From positions 1 through 20,089 of the forward strand of contig URQP01000040.1 of the NCBI GenBank assembly GCA_900550025.1: DNA of 20,089 nucleotides, read 5' to 3'. Shown here piece after piece: positions 7,691 through 16,148 of this stretch. A program made the position numbers and the translations under genes. The DNA is from an uncultured Porphyromonadaceae bacterium (GTDB taxonomy: Bacteria > Bacteroidota > Bacteroidia > Bacteroidales > Muribaculaceae). Below the pieces are notes generated by a model that did not search any database, was not told the origin of the DNA, and saw nothing but the letters and a program-made list of their open reading frames with translations. Position 1 is the first letter of the stretch. Every line of letters begins with the position of its first letter.

Positions 7691-8920
7691 ATGACGGAAC
7701 TTGTTGCTAAAAACGACGATTTTGACCCGTATGCGGTTGACGATGGCAGCAGGAGGCTGTGGAACCGCAACTACATCCTTGTGATGACAGCCAATTTCTT
7801 GCTTTTCTTCTCTTTGTACAACCTGATGCCGGTGCTGCCGATTTATCTTGCCGACGAGTGCCATGCCGGTAAGGATGTGATAGGCGAGGTGATGAGCGGT
7901 TTTATAATAACAGCGTTGATGATACGTCCGTTCAGCGGCTATATTGTCGACAGTTTTCCGCGGAAGAAAGTGCTTTTGGTATGCTACGGGGCTTTCGTGG
8001 TGATGAACATCGGCTATGTGGTGTTTTCGACTGTTCTTGCGATAGCCATAGTGCGCGTGCTGCAAGGTTTCGCGTTCGGGTCTACATCGGTGTCTAACAG
8101 TACGGTGGCTATCGACGTGCTGCCGTCATGCCGCCGTAGCGAGGGGATAGGCTACTATGGGATAAGCAACAATCTGGCGATGGCGATAGGTCCTTCGGTG
8201 GCATTGGCGTTGTATCACAGTGTGCCGGATATTCAGATTGTTTTCTCCGTCCCGCTGATTTCCGCATTGCTGGGATTTTTGTGCGTGACGGCCGTGAAAA
8301 ACAAGCCGCGCGCGATTGTCAAGGATGCAATGCCGCTTTCTTTCGACCGTTTTTTCCTGACGTGCGCTATTCCTGAAGGACTGACTTTGATTACTTTCGC
8401 TTTTGCAAGCGCTACTTTGACGACGTATCTGGCCATTTATGGCAAGCAGGAGCTGGGGATATATTCCGAGTCGGGAATCTATTTCCTTGTGATGGCTGCC
8501 GGGCTGATATTGTCGAGGGTGACTACCAACCAATGGGTGCGCAAGGGCTATATCGTGCGCAACGTCAAGGCCGGGATGCTGCTCGTTACGGCAGGATTTT
8601 TGATATTCAACGAGCTGCACGATGATTTCTCTTTCTATCTTTCGGCATTCATCATAGGGTTGGGGTATGGCACGATGTGTCCTTCCTATCAGTCGATGTT
8701 CATCAATATGGCACCGAACAGCCGCCGCGGCACGGCCAATTCTTCTTATCTTACTTCGTGGGATGTAGGCGCGGGATTGGGAATATGCAGCGCGGGATAT
8801 ATAGCGGAGCATACTTCTTACCATACGGTTTACCGGATTTGCTTCGGATTGTGCATCGTAGGCGGAATCATATATTATCTGTATACTTCAAAGCACTTTA
8901 CACGTCTAAAAATAAGGTAA
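7691..8920 (+). CDS. Major facilitator superfamily transporter
   Basis: This is an inner-membrane transporter of 409 residues with about twelve hydrophobic segments, the normal MFS size. The loop between helices 2 and 3 has the motif A-like GYIVDSFPRKKVL (83-95). Helix 4 has RVLQGFAFGSTSVSNS, similar to motif B, and helix 5 has NNLAMAIGPSVALALY, similar to motif C of drug:H+ antiporters. These point to an export-type family; the substrate cannot be told. The hydrophilic first 25 residues are cytoplasmic. It starts 12 bases after the miaB stop, so they are likely co-transcribed, although no functional link is obvious. No convincing terminator follows; only a weak AT-rich inverted repeat lies at its end. 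Confidence 0.88.
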   Translation: MTELVAKNDDFDPYAVDDGSRRLWNRNYILVMTANFLLFFSLYNLMPVLPIYLADECHAGKDVIGEVMSGFIITALMIRPFSGYIVDSFPRKKVLLVCYGAFVVMNIGYVVFSTVLAIAIVRVLQGFAFGSTSVSNSTVAIDVLPSCRRSEGIGYYGISNNLAMAIGPSVALALYHSVPDIQIVFSVPLISALLGFLCVTAVKNKPRAIVKDAMPLSFDRFFLTCAIPEGLTLITFAFASATLTTYLAIYGKQELGIYSESGIYFLVMAAGLILSRVTTNQWVRKGYIVRNVKAGMLLVTAGFLIFNELHDDFSFYLSAFIIGLGYGTMCPSYQSMFINMAPNSRRGTANSSYLTSWDVGAGLGICSAGYIAEHTSYHTVYRICFGLCIVGGIIYYLYTSKHFTRLKIR

Positions 8921-8945
8921 AAGTTATAGATTTTTTAGAAAATAG

Positions 8946-8977
8946 TTGACAACGCCTTTGTGCAGGTTGTATATTTG
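8946..8977 (+). promoter_or_regulatory. Bacteroidota promoter for the ftsX operon
   Basis: TTG at 8946-8948, 21 bases, then TATATTTG at 8970-8977: a match to the TTG / TAnnTTTG promoter of the phylum. The expected transcript starts near 8983, about 35 bases before the ftsX ATG. The same arrangement and spacing occur before asd. Confidence 0.72.
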
Positions 8978-9018
8978 CACGATTTTAAATAGTTGTGTGA
9001 CAGACACGGAATTTCATT

Positions 9019-9894
9019 ATGGCTAAAGAGAAAAAATCGAAAATTTCATATTTCCAGTCGAATTTCACCTCTACAGTAAGCGTCGCGCTCGTGCTGCTTC
9101 TTGTCGGGATAGTGGCTTTTCTCGGCATTCTTGCAAAATCGTTTTCAGATGAGTTGAAAGAGAATGTAGGATTCAATGTGATTTTGCGAAGTGATGCCAC
9201 TATGGGGCAAATAGGCGGAATGGACAAATTGTGGGAACAAGCCCCGTATGTGTCGAGAGTGAAATATATCTCGAAGGAGGACGCTTTGGCAAGCTGGCAG
9301 AAAGACACCGGCGAGAACCTTCTTGACCTTTTCGGGGTGAATCCTTTGAGTGCGGAATATGAGGTGTATGTGAAGCCGGAATATGCTTCGCTCGACAGTC
9401 TCGCGAAGATTGAAAAGTCGCTGTCGTCGGTCGGGTGTATCGAAGAAGTGGCGATGCACAAGGGCGAGGTGGACGAGGCGAACCGCAATATAAGCAATAT
9501 TGCCATAGTGCTGCTGGGAGTGGCTGTGCTGTTGTTGCTCATATCGTTTGCGCTAATCAACAATACGGTGCGGTTGACTGTCTATTCGCGCCGGTTCATA
9601 ATACATACGATGAAGCTGGTCGGGGCGAAGCCGGGATTCATACGTCGTCCGTTTGTGGTGAGCAATATGCTTAACGGACTGATTGCTTCGGTTGTGGCGA
9701 TGGCCTTGCTTGTGGCTGTTTATTTTTCACTGGCGCGCATCGACTATTCGTTGACCGGCGGTTTCGAGCCTGTGGCTGTTGCCGCGGTTTTTGCAGGATT
9801 GGCCGTGATAGGCGTTCTGATTTGTGGCATAGCCGCGTTTTTTGCCTCGAATAAGTATATCAGGGCAAATTATGACGATTTGTTTAAGAAATAA
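9019..9894 (+). CDS. ftsX: Cell division ABC transporter-type permease FtsX
   Basis: FtsX is the membrane partner of the ATPase FtsE; the pair sits at the division septum and activates peptidoglycan hydrolases across the membrane. The 291-residue protein has a short cytoplasmic start, a first membrane segment near 20-38, an extracytoplasmic domain of about 115 residues, and three more segments near 160-180, 213-235 and 250-275, the standard FtsX topology. SKISYFQSNFTSTVSVALV and the loop RRFIIHTMKLVGAKPGFIRRPF are typical. ftsE is not adjacent, as is common in Bacteroidota. It leads a run of closely spaced genes (DUF3098, uppP, truB, queA), a conserved order in the phylum, from its own promoter. 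Confidence 0.93.
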   Translation: MAKEKKSKISYFQSNFTSTVSVALVLLLVGIVAFLGILAKSFSDELKENVGFNVILRSDATMGQIGGMDKLWEQAPYVSRVKYISKEDALASWQKDTGENLLDLFGVNPLSAEYEVYVKPEYASLDSLAKIEKSLSSVGCIEEVAMHKGEVDEANRNISNIAIVLLGVAVLLLLISFALINNTVRLTVYSRRFIIHTMKLVGAKPGFIRRPFVVSNMLNGLIASVVAMALLVAVYFSLARIDYSLTGGFEPVAVAAVFAGLAVIGVLICGIAAFFASNKYIRANYDDLFKK

Positions 9895-9904
9895 TTAAAG
9901 GTAT

Positions 9905-10150
9905 ATGGAAGATATAAATAAGGATGTTGACGTTACACGTCCGTTAGGCAAGGGCAATTTCATATTGATGGCTGTGTCGGTTGCGTGTGTGATAATAGGT
10001 TTTTTGATTACAGGAAGCGGTGAGCCGAGCACGGAGGCCGCATACAATCCCGACATATTCAGCACAATGCGTATAGCCGTCGGGCCTACTATCGCTTTTA
10101 TAGGGTTTGTGCTGATGTTTTTCGCCATTTTGTATAAGAAAAGAAAATAG
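9905..10150 (+). CDS. DUF3098 small membrane protein
   Basis: The protein has 81 residues and two membrane segments, about 19-36 and 57-76, joined by a short loop with SGEPSTEAAYNPDIFS and ending in a basic KKRK tail. PLGKGNFILMAVSVACVIIGF followed by the Pro-Asp-Ile-Phe-Ser loop fits the DUF3098 family. No function is known. Its fixed place between ftsX and uppP in Bacteroidota (10 and 6 bases apart here) hints at a link with division or cell-envelope synthesis, but nothing in the sequence shows a mechanism. Confidence 0.85.
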   Translation: MEDINKDVDVTRPLGKGNFILMAVSVACVIIGFLITGSGEPSTEAAYNPDIFSTMRIAVGPTIAFIGFVLMFFAILYKKRK

Positions 10151-10156
10151 CGTGGT

Positions 10157-11002
10157 ATGAATTTTATAGAAGCTGTAATAATAGCCATAGTAGAAGGATT
10201 GACAGAATTTCTCCCGGTGTCGTCAACCGGACATATGATAATAACTGAGAGTTTGCTGGGCGTTGATGTCAATGACAGGTTCGTGAACGCTTTTACCGTA
10301 ATAATCCAGTTTGGAGCCATCCTTTCGGTAGTATGCCTTTACTGGCGTAAGTTCTTTTATCCGGAAACAATGCGTTCTAAGGGCTATACGTGGTGGCAGG
10401 CGATATGGCGTTTCTATCTGAAACTTATAGTGGGTGTAATCCCGGCTGTGATTCTGGGTTTGGCATTTAACGATTTGATAGAGGAGAATCTCGGAAATGT
10501 AGCGTTGGTAGCCGTTATGCTCATACTTGGAGGCGTGTTTATGCTGTTTTGCGACAGGATATTCAATAAAGGGAGCGAGTCGACAGATCTTACCTATAAA
10601 AGGGCTTTTATTGTGGGTGTCATGCAATGTATTTCGATGATTCCGGGTGTGTCGCGCTCGATGGCCACGATTGTAGGCGGTATGTCTCAGCGGTTGACGC
10701 GTAAGGCTGCGGCCGAATTCAGCTTCTTTCTTGCTGTGCCTACTATGCTTGGCGCGACCTGTCTTGAATTGTATAAATTGATAACTCACGGCGACGGCAA
10801 TATCCTTACTGAAGGCAATAATCTTGCCGTGCTGATTGTCGGCTCTATTGTAGCCTACATAGTGGCTATCGCTGCAATAAAGTTCTTTATCAGCTATGTC
10901 ACGAAATATGGTTTCAAGATGTTCGGCTGGTATCGTATTCTTGTCGGCGCGGTGATTCTTGTGATGATATTGTCAGGATATGATTTAGCAGTAGTTGGAT
11001 GA
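10157..11002 (+). CDS. uppP: Undecaprenyl-diphosphate phosphatase UppP (BacA)
   Basis: UppP removes a phosphate from undecaprenyl pyrophosphate, recycling the lipid carrier for peptidoglycan and other surface polymers; high activity gives bacitracin resistance. The protein has 281 residues, is very hydrophobic with some eight membrane segments, and carries both catalytic motifs: the Glu-rich EGLTEFLPVSSTGH near residues 13-26 and PGVSRS at 163-168. Length fits the BacA family. It lies 6 bases after the DUF3098 gene and overlaps truB by four bases (ATGA), so translation is probably coupled. Confidence 0.96.
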   Translation: MNFIEAVIIAIVEGLTEFLPVSSTGHMIITESLLGVDVNDRFVNAFTVIIQFGAILSVVCLYWRKFFYPETMRSKGYTWWQAIWRFYLKLIVGVIPAVILGLAFNDLIEENLGNVALVAVMLILGGVFMLFCDRIFNKGSESTDLTYKRAFIVGVMQCISMIPGVSRSMATIVGGMSQRLTRKAAAEFSFFLAVPTMLGATCLELYKLITHGDGNILTEGNNLAVLIVGSIVAYIVAIAAIKFFISYVTKYGFKMFGWYRILVGAVILVMILSGYDLAVVG

Positions 11003-11724
11003 TGCTTAACCCGGTAGAAGGCGAGATATTTTACGTGGACAAGCCGTTGCGGTGGACTTCGTTCGACGTGGTGAAGCGCATACGTGGCGTGTTGAGCCGC
11101 CGTACAGGCATCAAGAAGCTGAAGGTGGGGCATGCAGGAACGCTTGACCCTTTGGCTACCGGGGTAATGACCGTAGTGACCGGCCGTGCGACGAAGCGCA
11201 TAGAGGAGTTGCAGGCGCATACGAAGGAATATGTAGCAGAAATAAGGCTTGGAGCAACTACACCGTCGTTCGACCTCGAGACCGAAGTTGATGCCGAGTA
11301 TCCGTGGCAACATATCGGCAGGGAGCAGATAGTGGAGGCCTTGTCGAAGTTTGTGGGTGCTATCAAGCAGGTGCCGCCGGCTTATTCGGCATGTAAAATC
11401 GACGGAAGGCGTGCCTACAAAATGGCGCGTAAGGGTAAGGAGGTCAATATAAAGGCAAAAGAGCTTGTCATCGACGAGATAGAGCTTGTCGGGATGCAGC
11501 TGCCTGTGATTACAGTGCGTGTGGTATGCAGCAAAGGTACTTATATCAGGGCGTTGGCACGCGACATCGGCGAGGCTCTCGGTAGCGGCGCCCATCTGGT
11601 GGGATTGCGCCGTACGCGTGTCGGTGATATCAGAGTGGAAAGCTGTGAGCAGGTCGACCGGCTTATCGACCGGCTTGAGAAAGAAGAAATAGTATTGCCG
11701 GAGGAATTTTCCGGAAAGAAATAA
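10999..11724 (+). CDS. truB: tRNA pseudouridine(55) synthase TruB
   Basis: TruB converts U55 in the T-loop of nearly all tRNAs to pseudouridine and also acts as a tRNA folding chaperone. The 241 residues include YVDKPLRWTSFDVV at the N-terminus, the catalytic Asp50 in GHAGTLDPLATGV, the QVPPAYSACKIDGRRAY block and KGTYIRALARDIGEALG further on. It lacks a long PUA-type C-terminal extension, as is usual for short bacterial forms. Two ATG codons stand in a row at 10999 and 11002; the first overlaps the uppP stop as ATGA, the second by one base, and the sequence does not decide between them. Confidence 0.95.
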   Translation: MMLNPVEGEIFYVDKPLRWTSFDVVKRIRGVLSRRTGIKKLKVGHAGTLDPLATGVMTVVTGRATKRIEELQAHTKEYVAEIRLGATTPSFDLETEVDAEYPWQHIGREQIVEALSKFVGAIKQVPPAYSACKIDGRRAYKMARKGKEVNIKAKELVIDEIELVGMQLPVITVRVVCSKGTYIRALARDIGEALGSGAHLVGLRRTRVGDIRVESCEQVDRLIDRLEKEEIVLPEEFSGKK

Positions 11725-11733
11725 GATAGAGAG

Positions 11734-12801
11734 ATGAACGGAAACAGAGAAATGAAGTTATCGCAGTTTAAGTTCAAACTGCCGGAGGAATTGATTGCGC
11801 AGTATCCGTCGCCGGAGCGCGACGAGGCGCGCCTTATGGTTGTGGACCGTAAGACAGGAGGGATAGAGCACAAGGTGTTCAAGGATGTGCTCGATTACTT
11901 TGATGAGGGTGATTTGTTGGTGCTTAACGATACGAAAGTGTTTCCGGCTCTTCTCTACGGCAACAAGGAGAAGACAGGGGCGCGTATCGAGGTGTTCTTG
12001 CTGAGGGAACTCAATGAGGAGAATAAGTTGTGGGATGTGCTCGTGGAGCCCGCAAGGAAAATCCGCATAGGCAATAAGCTGTATTTCGGCGAGGACGAGT
12101 CGATGGTTGCGGAAGTGATTGACAACACTACGTCGCGCGGCCGTACTTTGCGTTTCCTTTACGACGGCTCGCACGAGGAGTTCAAGGATGCTTTGTTCAA
12201 GCTCGGGCTTACCCCGCTGCCTTATTATATCAACCGCGCTCCGGAGCCTGAGGATGCCGAGCGTTACCAGTGCATATACGCAAAGAATGAGGGTGCTGTC
12301 GTGGCACCGGCAGCCGGCATGCATTTCAGCCGCGAGATATTGAAGCGGATGGAGATTAAAGGTATAAACTACGATTTCCTGACGTTGCATTTCGGATTGG
12401 GTAATTTCCGCGAGATAGATGTGGAAGATTTGACCAAGCACCGTATGGACTCGGAACAGATGGAAGTGGGACCGGGGCTTGTGGAGATGGTCAACAAGAC
12501 AAAGGATGCCGGAAAGGCTGTGTGTGCTGTTGGGGCTTCTGTGCTTAGGGGAATAGCCAGCACTGTCAGTATGAACGGACATATAAAGGAATATAGCGGG
12601 TGGACTAACAAGTTTATTTTCCCGCCTTATGATTTCAGTGTGTGCACGTCGTTGATTACCAACTTCCATTTGCCTTATTCCACGATGCTGATGATGGTTA
12701 CGGCTTTCGGCGACTATGACTTGATAATGAACGCTTACGATGTAGCTGTGAAAGAGGGTTACAAGTTCGGTGCGTATGGCGACGCCATGCTTGTAATCTG
12801 A
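11734..12801 (+). CDS. queA: S-adenosylmethionine:tRNA ribosyltransferase-isomerase QueA
   Basis: QueA transfers and rearranges the ribosyl part of SAM onto preQ1 at position 34 of tRNAs with GUN anticodons, giving epoxyqueuosine. The 355-residue protein shows the family blocks [53 protein letters not shown] and the C-terminal [18 protein letters not shown]. Family members usually begin MKLSxF, so the in-frame ATG at 11752, giving 349 residues, may be the real start; no ribosome site decides this. It is the last gene of the ftsX-queA run, 9 bases after truB, and is followed by a hairpin at 12825. No other queuosine gene is in the window. Confidence 0.95.
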   Translation: MNGNREMKLSQFKFKLPEELIAQYPSPERDEARLMVVDRKTGGIEHKVFKDVLDYFDEGDLLVLNDTKVFPALLYGNKEKTGARIEVFLLRELNEENKLWDVLVEPARKIRIGNKLYFGEDESMVAEVIDNTTSRGRTLRFLYDGSHEEFKDALFKLGLTPLPYYINRAPEPEDAERYQCIYAKNEGAVVAPAAGMHFSREILKRMEIKGINYDFLTLHFGLGNFREIDVEDLTKHRMDSEQMEVGPGLVEMVNKTKDAGKAVCAVGASVLRGIASTVSMNGHIKEYSGWTNKFIFPPYDFSVCTSLITNFHLPYSTMLMMVTAFGDYDLIMNAYDVAVKEGYKFGAYGDAMLVI

Positions 12802-12824
12802 AATTAGCGGTGTATGAAATAGCA

Positions 12825-12850
12825 AGGCCGGGATCTTACGACCCCGGCCT
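12825..12850. terminator. Hairpin between queA and the DUF4960-like gene
   Basis: AGGCCGGG (12825-12832) pairs perfectly with CCCGGCCT (12843-12850) across a 10-base loop. It sits between two convergent genes, 23 bases after the queA stop. The stretch after it on the plus strand (CTTCATTTCT) is T-rich but without a clean T run, so termination may be imperfect; it can serve both strands. Confidence 0.65.
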
Positions 12851-12900
12851 CTTCATTTCTACCTTAAAAAGTTTAGGCTGATTATAGTTGTTGCCTTGTT

Positions 12901-14033
12901 TTAGTTCTGTGCGTCAAGCATTACTTTGTCTACTATAGCCTTGCCTTCCTTCGTTGTCTGTTTGCGGATGTACAGGCCGTTTTGCGAAGGATTCTTTACT
13001 TCGATTCCTTGCAGTGTGTAGTAGGTTGTCGATACGATTTCATCGTCGGCGATTGTTTCTACAGCTGCGCCAGTGCCATCGGGTGCAAGCTCGTTGAGGG
13101 CATTGTAGGTAAGGCGTTCGATATTCCCTTGATACGGGTTTTTCGTATTGTTCTGGTTCCATTCGTAGCAGGCTATGCCGATAGTGATGCATTTGCCTTT
13201 GTAGGTGTCGTTAGCGTCCCAACGCGCAATGGCTCCTCCGTAGTAGTCTTCAATTTGCGGCCACATGCCGAGCGGAGTTACCTGCCATAGGTTGTACAGT
13301 TCTTTGTAGTGGTTCGGGTCGCCGTTGCCTGTTGCCGGGCCGTCGTAAGCGTCATCGAAATGCCAGAAGCAGTTGTGGTCTTCTTTCCAGCCCGGGCCGG
13401 TCATATGGAATACTTTGTATTCTTTTCCGTTGGGGCGTTGTGCTGTTTCCATAGTGATGCCTTCATATAGAGGGTCTCCTGAGTGGTCGTAGGTTTGTGG
13501 AGCTTCAGCCCATGTGCCAAGTACTACGTTCACATCTATGACTTTTTGAATATCTCCGCCTTCTGCAAAGGTCACAACGTCCGGGTCACGGTCGATGCGT
13601 CCGAAATCCTTGAGCAGGATGCAGGCGTGGTTTGTCAGCAGCAGGTTTCCGCCGTTTTTATAGAAGTTGGTGATGGCAGTTTTTACAGTCTCGTTAAGGA
13701 ATCCTTTTTCTCCGCCGAGGCATTCGCTGCGGAAGCGTGCGATGTTTTCAGATGCGTTTTCAGAAGGGTTGCTTAGTACGCGGTCGATGGCAATCCAGAT
13801 TGCCTGATACTTGGAAAGATCTGCCGTTCCGTCGGCTATCTCTGCCGTACTTACATATTTGCGCCATAGCTGTTGAACCATTCTGCGGCTGCCTTCTCAT
13901 CGTCGTCGCCATTGGCTTGGAGTTCTTCATAGGAAGCGTAGCTGCCTACCATTACCACTTTGTCGAAATCGGCCGCGAATGTCGTTGTCGCCGAAATGAT
14001 TGATGCTAAGATCAAAGATGTAATTTTTTTCAT
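12901..14033 (-). pseudogene. Secreted DUF4960-like protein, broken by a one-base frameshift
   Basis: Two overlapping minus-strand frames make one protein. The first encodes a signal peptide (MKKITSLILASIISATTTFA) and the start of a domain up to AAAEWFNSYGA, then stops at 13851. The second carries on with KYVSTAEIADGTADLSKYQ and runs to 12901. One missing base near 13862-13868 explains the break; restored, the product has 377 residues. The mature part resembles DUF4960 of Bacteroidota (DDDEKAAAEWF, FWHFDD, YEWNQNN near the end); AITNFYKNGGNLLLTNHA looks like a GATase1/ThuA-type core. The tail YYTLQGIEVKNPSQNGLYI is the short repeat-like end common in Prevotella and Muribaculaceae exported proteins. 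Start 14033 is preferred over 14084 because the signal peptide begins there and the promoter covers 14084. It is a pseudogene or a sequencing error; no homopolymer or slippery heptamer is at the site. Confidence 0.65.
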
Positions 14034-14081
14034 ATTATTAAAAATTAAAGTGATGATAATTTTGTTGTTAAGTTTGTAATG

Positions 14082-14089
14082 CAAAAGTA
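14082..14089 (-). promoter_or_regulatory. Bacteroidota -7 promoter element for the DUF4960-like gene
   Basis: Read on the minus strand, TACTTTTG matches TAnnTTTG. A transcript would start near 14075 and have a leader of about 40 bases to the ATG at 14033. No TTG is at the usual -33 spacing. Its position rules out the ATG at 14084 as the start. Confidence 0.5.
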
Positions 14090-14202
14090 TGGTTGACGTG
14101 TTTTTTATAGTGTAACAAATGTTTCAAAAGCTGTCAATTCTGTTACCGCAATTGATTTTCTTGTAATTTGTTGTGGAATAAAATGTTTATTCTCAGAGGA
14201 AA

Positions 14203-14234
14203 TTGTGCTTATAGGGATAAATGTTGTAATTTTG
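14203..14234 (+). promoter_or_regulatory. Bacteroidota promoter for asd
   Basis: TTG at 14203-14205, 21 bases, then TAATTTTG at 14227-14234, a full match to the phylum's housekeeping promoter with the same spacing as before ftsX. A transcript would start near 14240, about 30 bases before the asd ATG. The 236-base divergent region 14034-14269 otherwise shows only AT-rich DNA. Confidence 0.72.
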
Positions 14235-14269
14235 CGGAGTTTTTTAATATAGGTTTAAATTGAAGTAAA

Positions 14270-15280
14270 ATGAAGGTAGCTGTAGTTGGTGCAAGTGGCG
14301 CGGTTGGACAGGAGTTTTTGCGTGTCCTTGAAGAACAGAATTTTCCGGTTGACGAATTGTTGCTTTTCGGCTCCAAGCGTAGCGCGGGGAGGAAGTATGC
14401 GTTCAAAGGAAAGGACTATGAGGTGAAAGAGTTGTGTCACAATGACGATTTCAAGGGTGTCGATGTGGCTTTCACTTCAGCCGGGGCAGGAACGTCGAAG
14501 GAATTTGCCGGGACAATCACCAAGTACGGTGCTGTTATGATTGACAATTCGAGCGCGTTCCGCATGGACGGCGATGTCCCCTTGGTAGTGCCCGAGGTGA
14601 ATGGCGACGACGCTTTTGTCACGCCCCGCAATATCATAGCCAACCCTAATTGTACGACAATACAGATGGTGGTCGCGCTGAAGGCCATCCACGACCTTTC
14701 GCCGATAAGGCGCGTGCATGTGGCGACCTATCAGGCCGCAAGCGGTGCCGGCGCGTCGGGGATGGACGAGCTGGAGCAGCAGCATTCGGATATAGTCAAT
14801 GGAAAAGAGCCTGTCGTGGAGAAGTTTGCCTATCAGTTGGCTTATAATCTGATACCTCATATCGATGTGTTCATGGATAACGGATACACGAAGGAGGAGA
14901 TGAAAATGTTCAACGAGACGAAGAAGATAATGCATGCTCCGGATTTGTCGGTAAGCGCGATGTGTGTGCGTGTGCCTGTAATGCGTGCCCACAGCGAGGC
15001 CGTATGGGTGGAGACGGAGCGTCCGGTAAGTGTGGCCGAGGCGCGTGAGGCGTTCCGCAGCGGAAAAGGGCTTGTGCTGGTCGACGAGCCGGAAAACAAA
15101 CTGTATCCCATGCCTTTGTTCGTGGCGGGGAAAGACCCTGTGTATGTAGGGCGCGTGAGGAAAGATCTTGCCAACGACAATGGATTGTCGTTCTGGGTAG
15201 TGGGCGACCAGATTAAGAAGGGCGCTGCTCTTAATGCCGTTCAGATTGCGCAATATCTGATAGACAACAATAAATTATAA
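14270..15280 (+). CDS. asd: Aspartate-semialdehyde dehydrogenase
   Basis: Asd reduces aspartyl phosphate to aspartate semialdehyde with NADPH, the branch point to lysine/diaminopimelate, threonine and methionine, and so supplies a peptidoglycan building block. The 336 residues start with the nucleotide-binding loop [16 protein letters not shown] (Gly7, Gly10, Gly13). The catalytic Cys128 lies in [11 protein letters not shown], followed by [16 protein letters not shown] and the conserved [15 protein letters not shown] that carries the catalytic His. Length is normal. A good promoter lies about 35 bases upstream. The next gene follows after only 4 bases. Confidence 0.96.
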   Translation: MKVAVVGASGAVGQEFLRVLEEQNFPVDELLLFGSKRSAGRKYAFKGKDYEVKELCHNDDFKGVDVAFTSAGAGTSKEFAGTITKYGAVMIDNSSAFRMDGDVPLVVPEVNGDDAFVTPRNIIANPNCTTIQMVVALKAIHDLSPIRRVHVATYQAASGAGASGMDELEQQHSDIVNGKEPVVEKFAYQLAYNLIPHIDVFMDNGYTKEEMKMFNETKKIMHAPDLSVSAMCVRVPVMRAHSEAVWVETERPVSVAEAREAFRSGKGLVLVDEPENKLYPMPLFVAGKDPVYVGRVRKDLANDNGLSFWVVGDQIKKGAALNAVQIAQYLIDNNKL

Positions 15281-15284
15281 AGAA

Positions 15285-16130
15285 ATGGATTTCGACAGGT
15301 TGTCCCGGGCTGTGGAGAAATTTTCGCAGACCGTCGGAAGCATTGTTAAGATTCTGCTATTGTCGAGGCGTTCTTCTGTCAAGAGGGTTGCGGCCGACGG
15401 CGACGAGATTGTAGTGCTTGGAAACGGCCCTTCGTTGAACAAGACTGTCGAGGATTCTGCCGGTTTCTTGAAACCGAGAAAAAAACTTGCCGTCAATTTT
15501 GCGGCCAACACTCCTTTGTTTTTGCAACTGAAGCCGGAGTTCTATGTGCTTGCCGACCCTCATTTCTTTGCGGAAGGCAATGAGGCTGTCGACAATCTGT
15601 GGCGTGTGTTCTTGGAAGAAGTCGATTGGGATATGGTGTTGTTCGTCCCTTCGAGGGTGTCTTCCGTAAGGGTGGAAAAGTTGAAACGGAATAGCCATAT
15701 TACGGTCGGTCGGTATAACCTTACTCCGGTGGAAGGCTGCCGCCGGCTTTGCCACTATGCTTACCGTAAGGGATGGGGTATGCCACGTCCGCGCAATGTG
15801 CTGATTCCTTCGATAATGCTTGCCCTTAATTCGGGATTCAGGACGGTGTATGTCGCCGGTGCCGACCATTCGTGGATGAAGACGCTTTCTGTCGACGGGC
15901 AGAACCGTGTCGTGAGCATACAGCCGCATTTCTATAAGGATAGTGAAAAGGAAACCGCGCGCGTAGCTACGGAATACGCCGGCTATCCGCTTTATAAGAT
16001 AGTATATAGTTTTTATGTGGCCTTTAAGGCTTATTTCGACATCCGCGACTATGCTGCCCGGATAGGCGCTGTTGTCTATAACATCACTCCCGACAGTTTC
16101 ATCGACGCTTTCCCCCGCAAAAAAGTATAA
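15285..16130 (+). CDS. DUF115/MptE-like protein of unknown function
   Basis: This protein of 281 residues is probably cytoplasmic. After a helical N-terminus it has a Rossmann-like beginning, IVVLGNGPSLNKT (Gly46 to Leu51), then VNFAANTPLFLQLKPEFYVLADPHF and later TVYVAGADHSWMKTL. The GNGPSL motif and the downstream Gly-Ala-Asp-His block are typical of the DUF115 group, which includes archaeal MptE (6-hydroxymethylpterin pyrophosphokinase) and glycosylation-related proteins of surface-polysaccharide clusters. The sequence cannot choose between a pterin and a sugar role; I favour the latter from knowledge of Bacteroidota neighbours, without proof. It sits 4 bases after asd and 18 before the glucanase gene, probably on one transcript. 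Confidence 0.6.
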   Translation: MDFDRLSRAVEKFSQTVGSIVKILLLSRRSSVKRVAADGDEIVVLGNGPSLNKTVEDSAGFLKPRKKLAVNFAANTPLFLQLKPEFYVLADPHFFAEGNEAVDNLWRVFLEEVDWDMVLFVPSRVSSVRVEKLKRNSHITVGRYNLTPVEGCRRLCHYAYRKGWGMPRPRNVLIPSIMLALNSGFRTVYVAGADHSWMKTLSVDGQNRVVSIQPHFYKDSEKETARVATEYAGYPLYKIVYSFYVAFKAYFDIRDYAARIGAVVYNITPDSFIDAFPRKKV

Positions 16131-16148
16131 TCGGTTAAAAATATTAAT

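Noticed and set aside
8905..8939. AT-rich inverted repeat TCTAAAAA / TTTTTAGA around the MFS stop codon
   Set aside because: Eight A/T-rich pairs with a 19-base loop are too weak for a convincing terminator.
11758..12825. A 355-codon open frame on the minus strand opposite queA
   Set aside because: Same reasons: composition of a shadow frame, no domain, no promoter, and it runs through the queA terminator region.
14034..14084. Upstream ATG at 14084 giving a longer N-terminus for the DUF4960-like protein
   Set aside because: It would place the start within the -7 promoter element and add 17 residues before an otherwise perfect signal peptide.
14112..14146. GTAACA and TGTTAC inverted repeat in the divergent region before asd
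   Set aside because: Only six bases per arm in AT-rich DNA, 23 bases apart; expected by chance and not extended by flanking bases.
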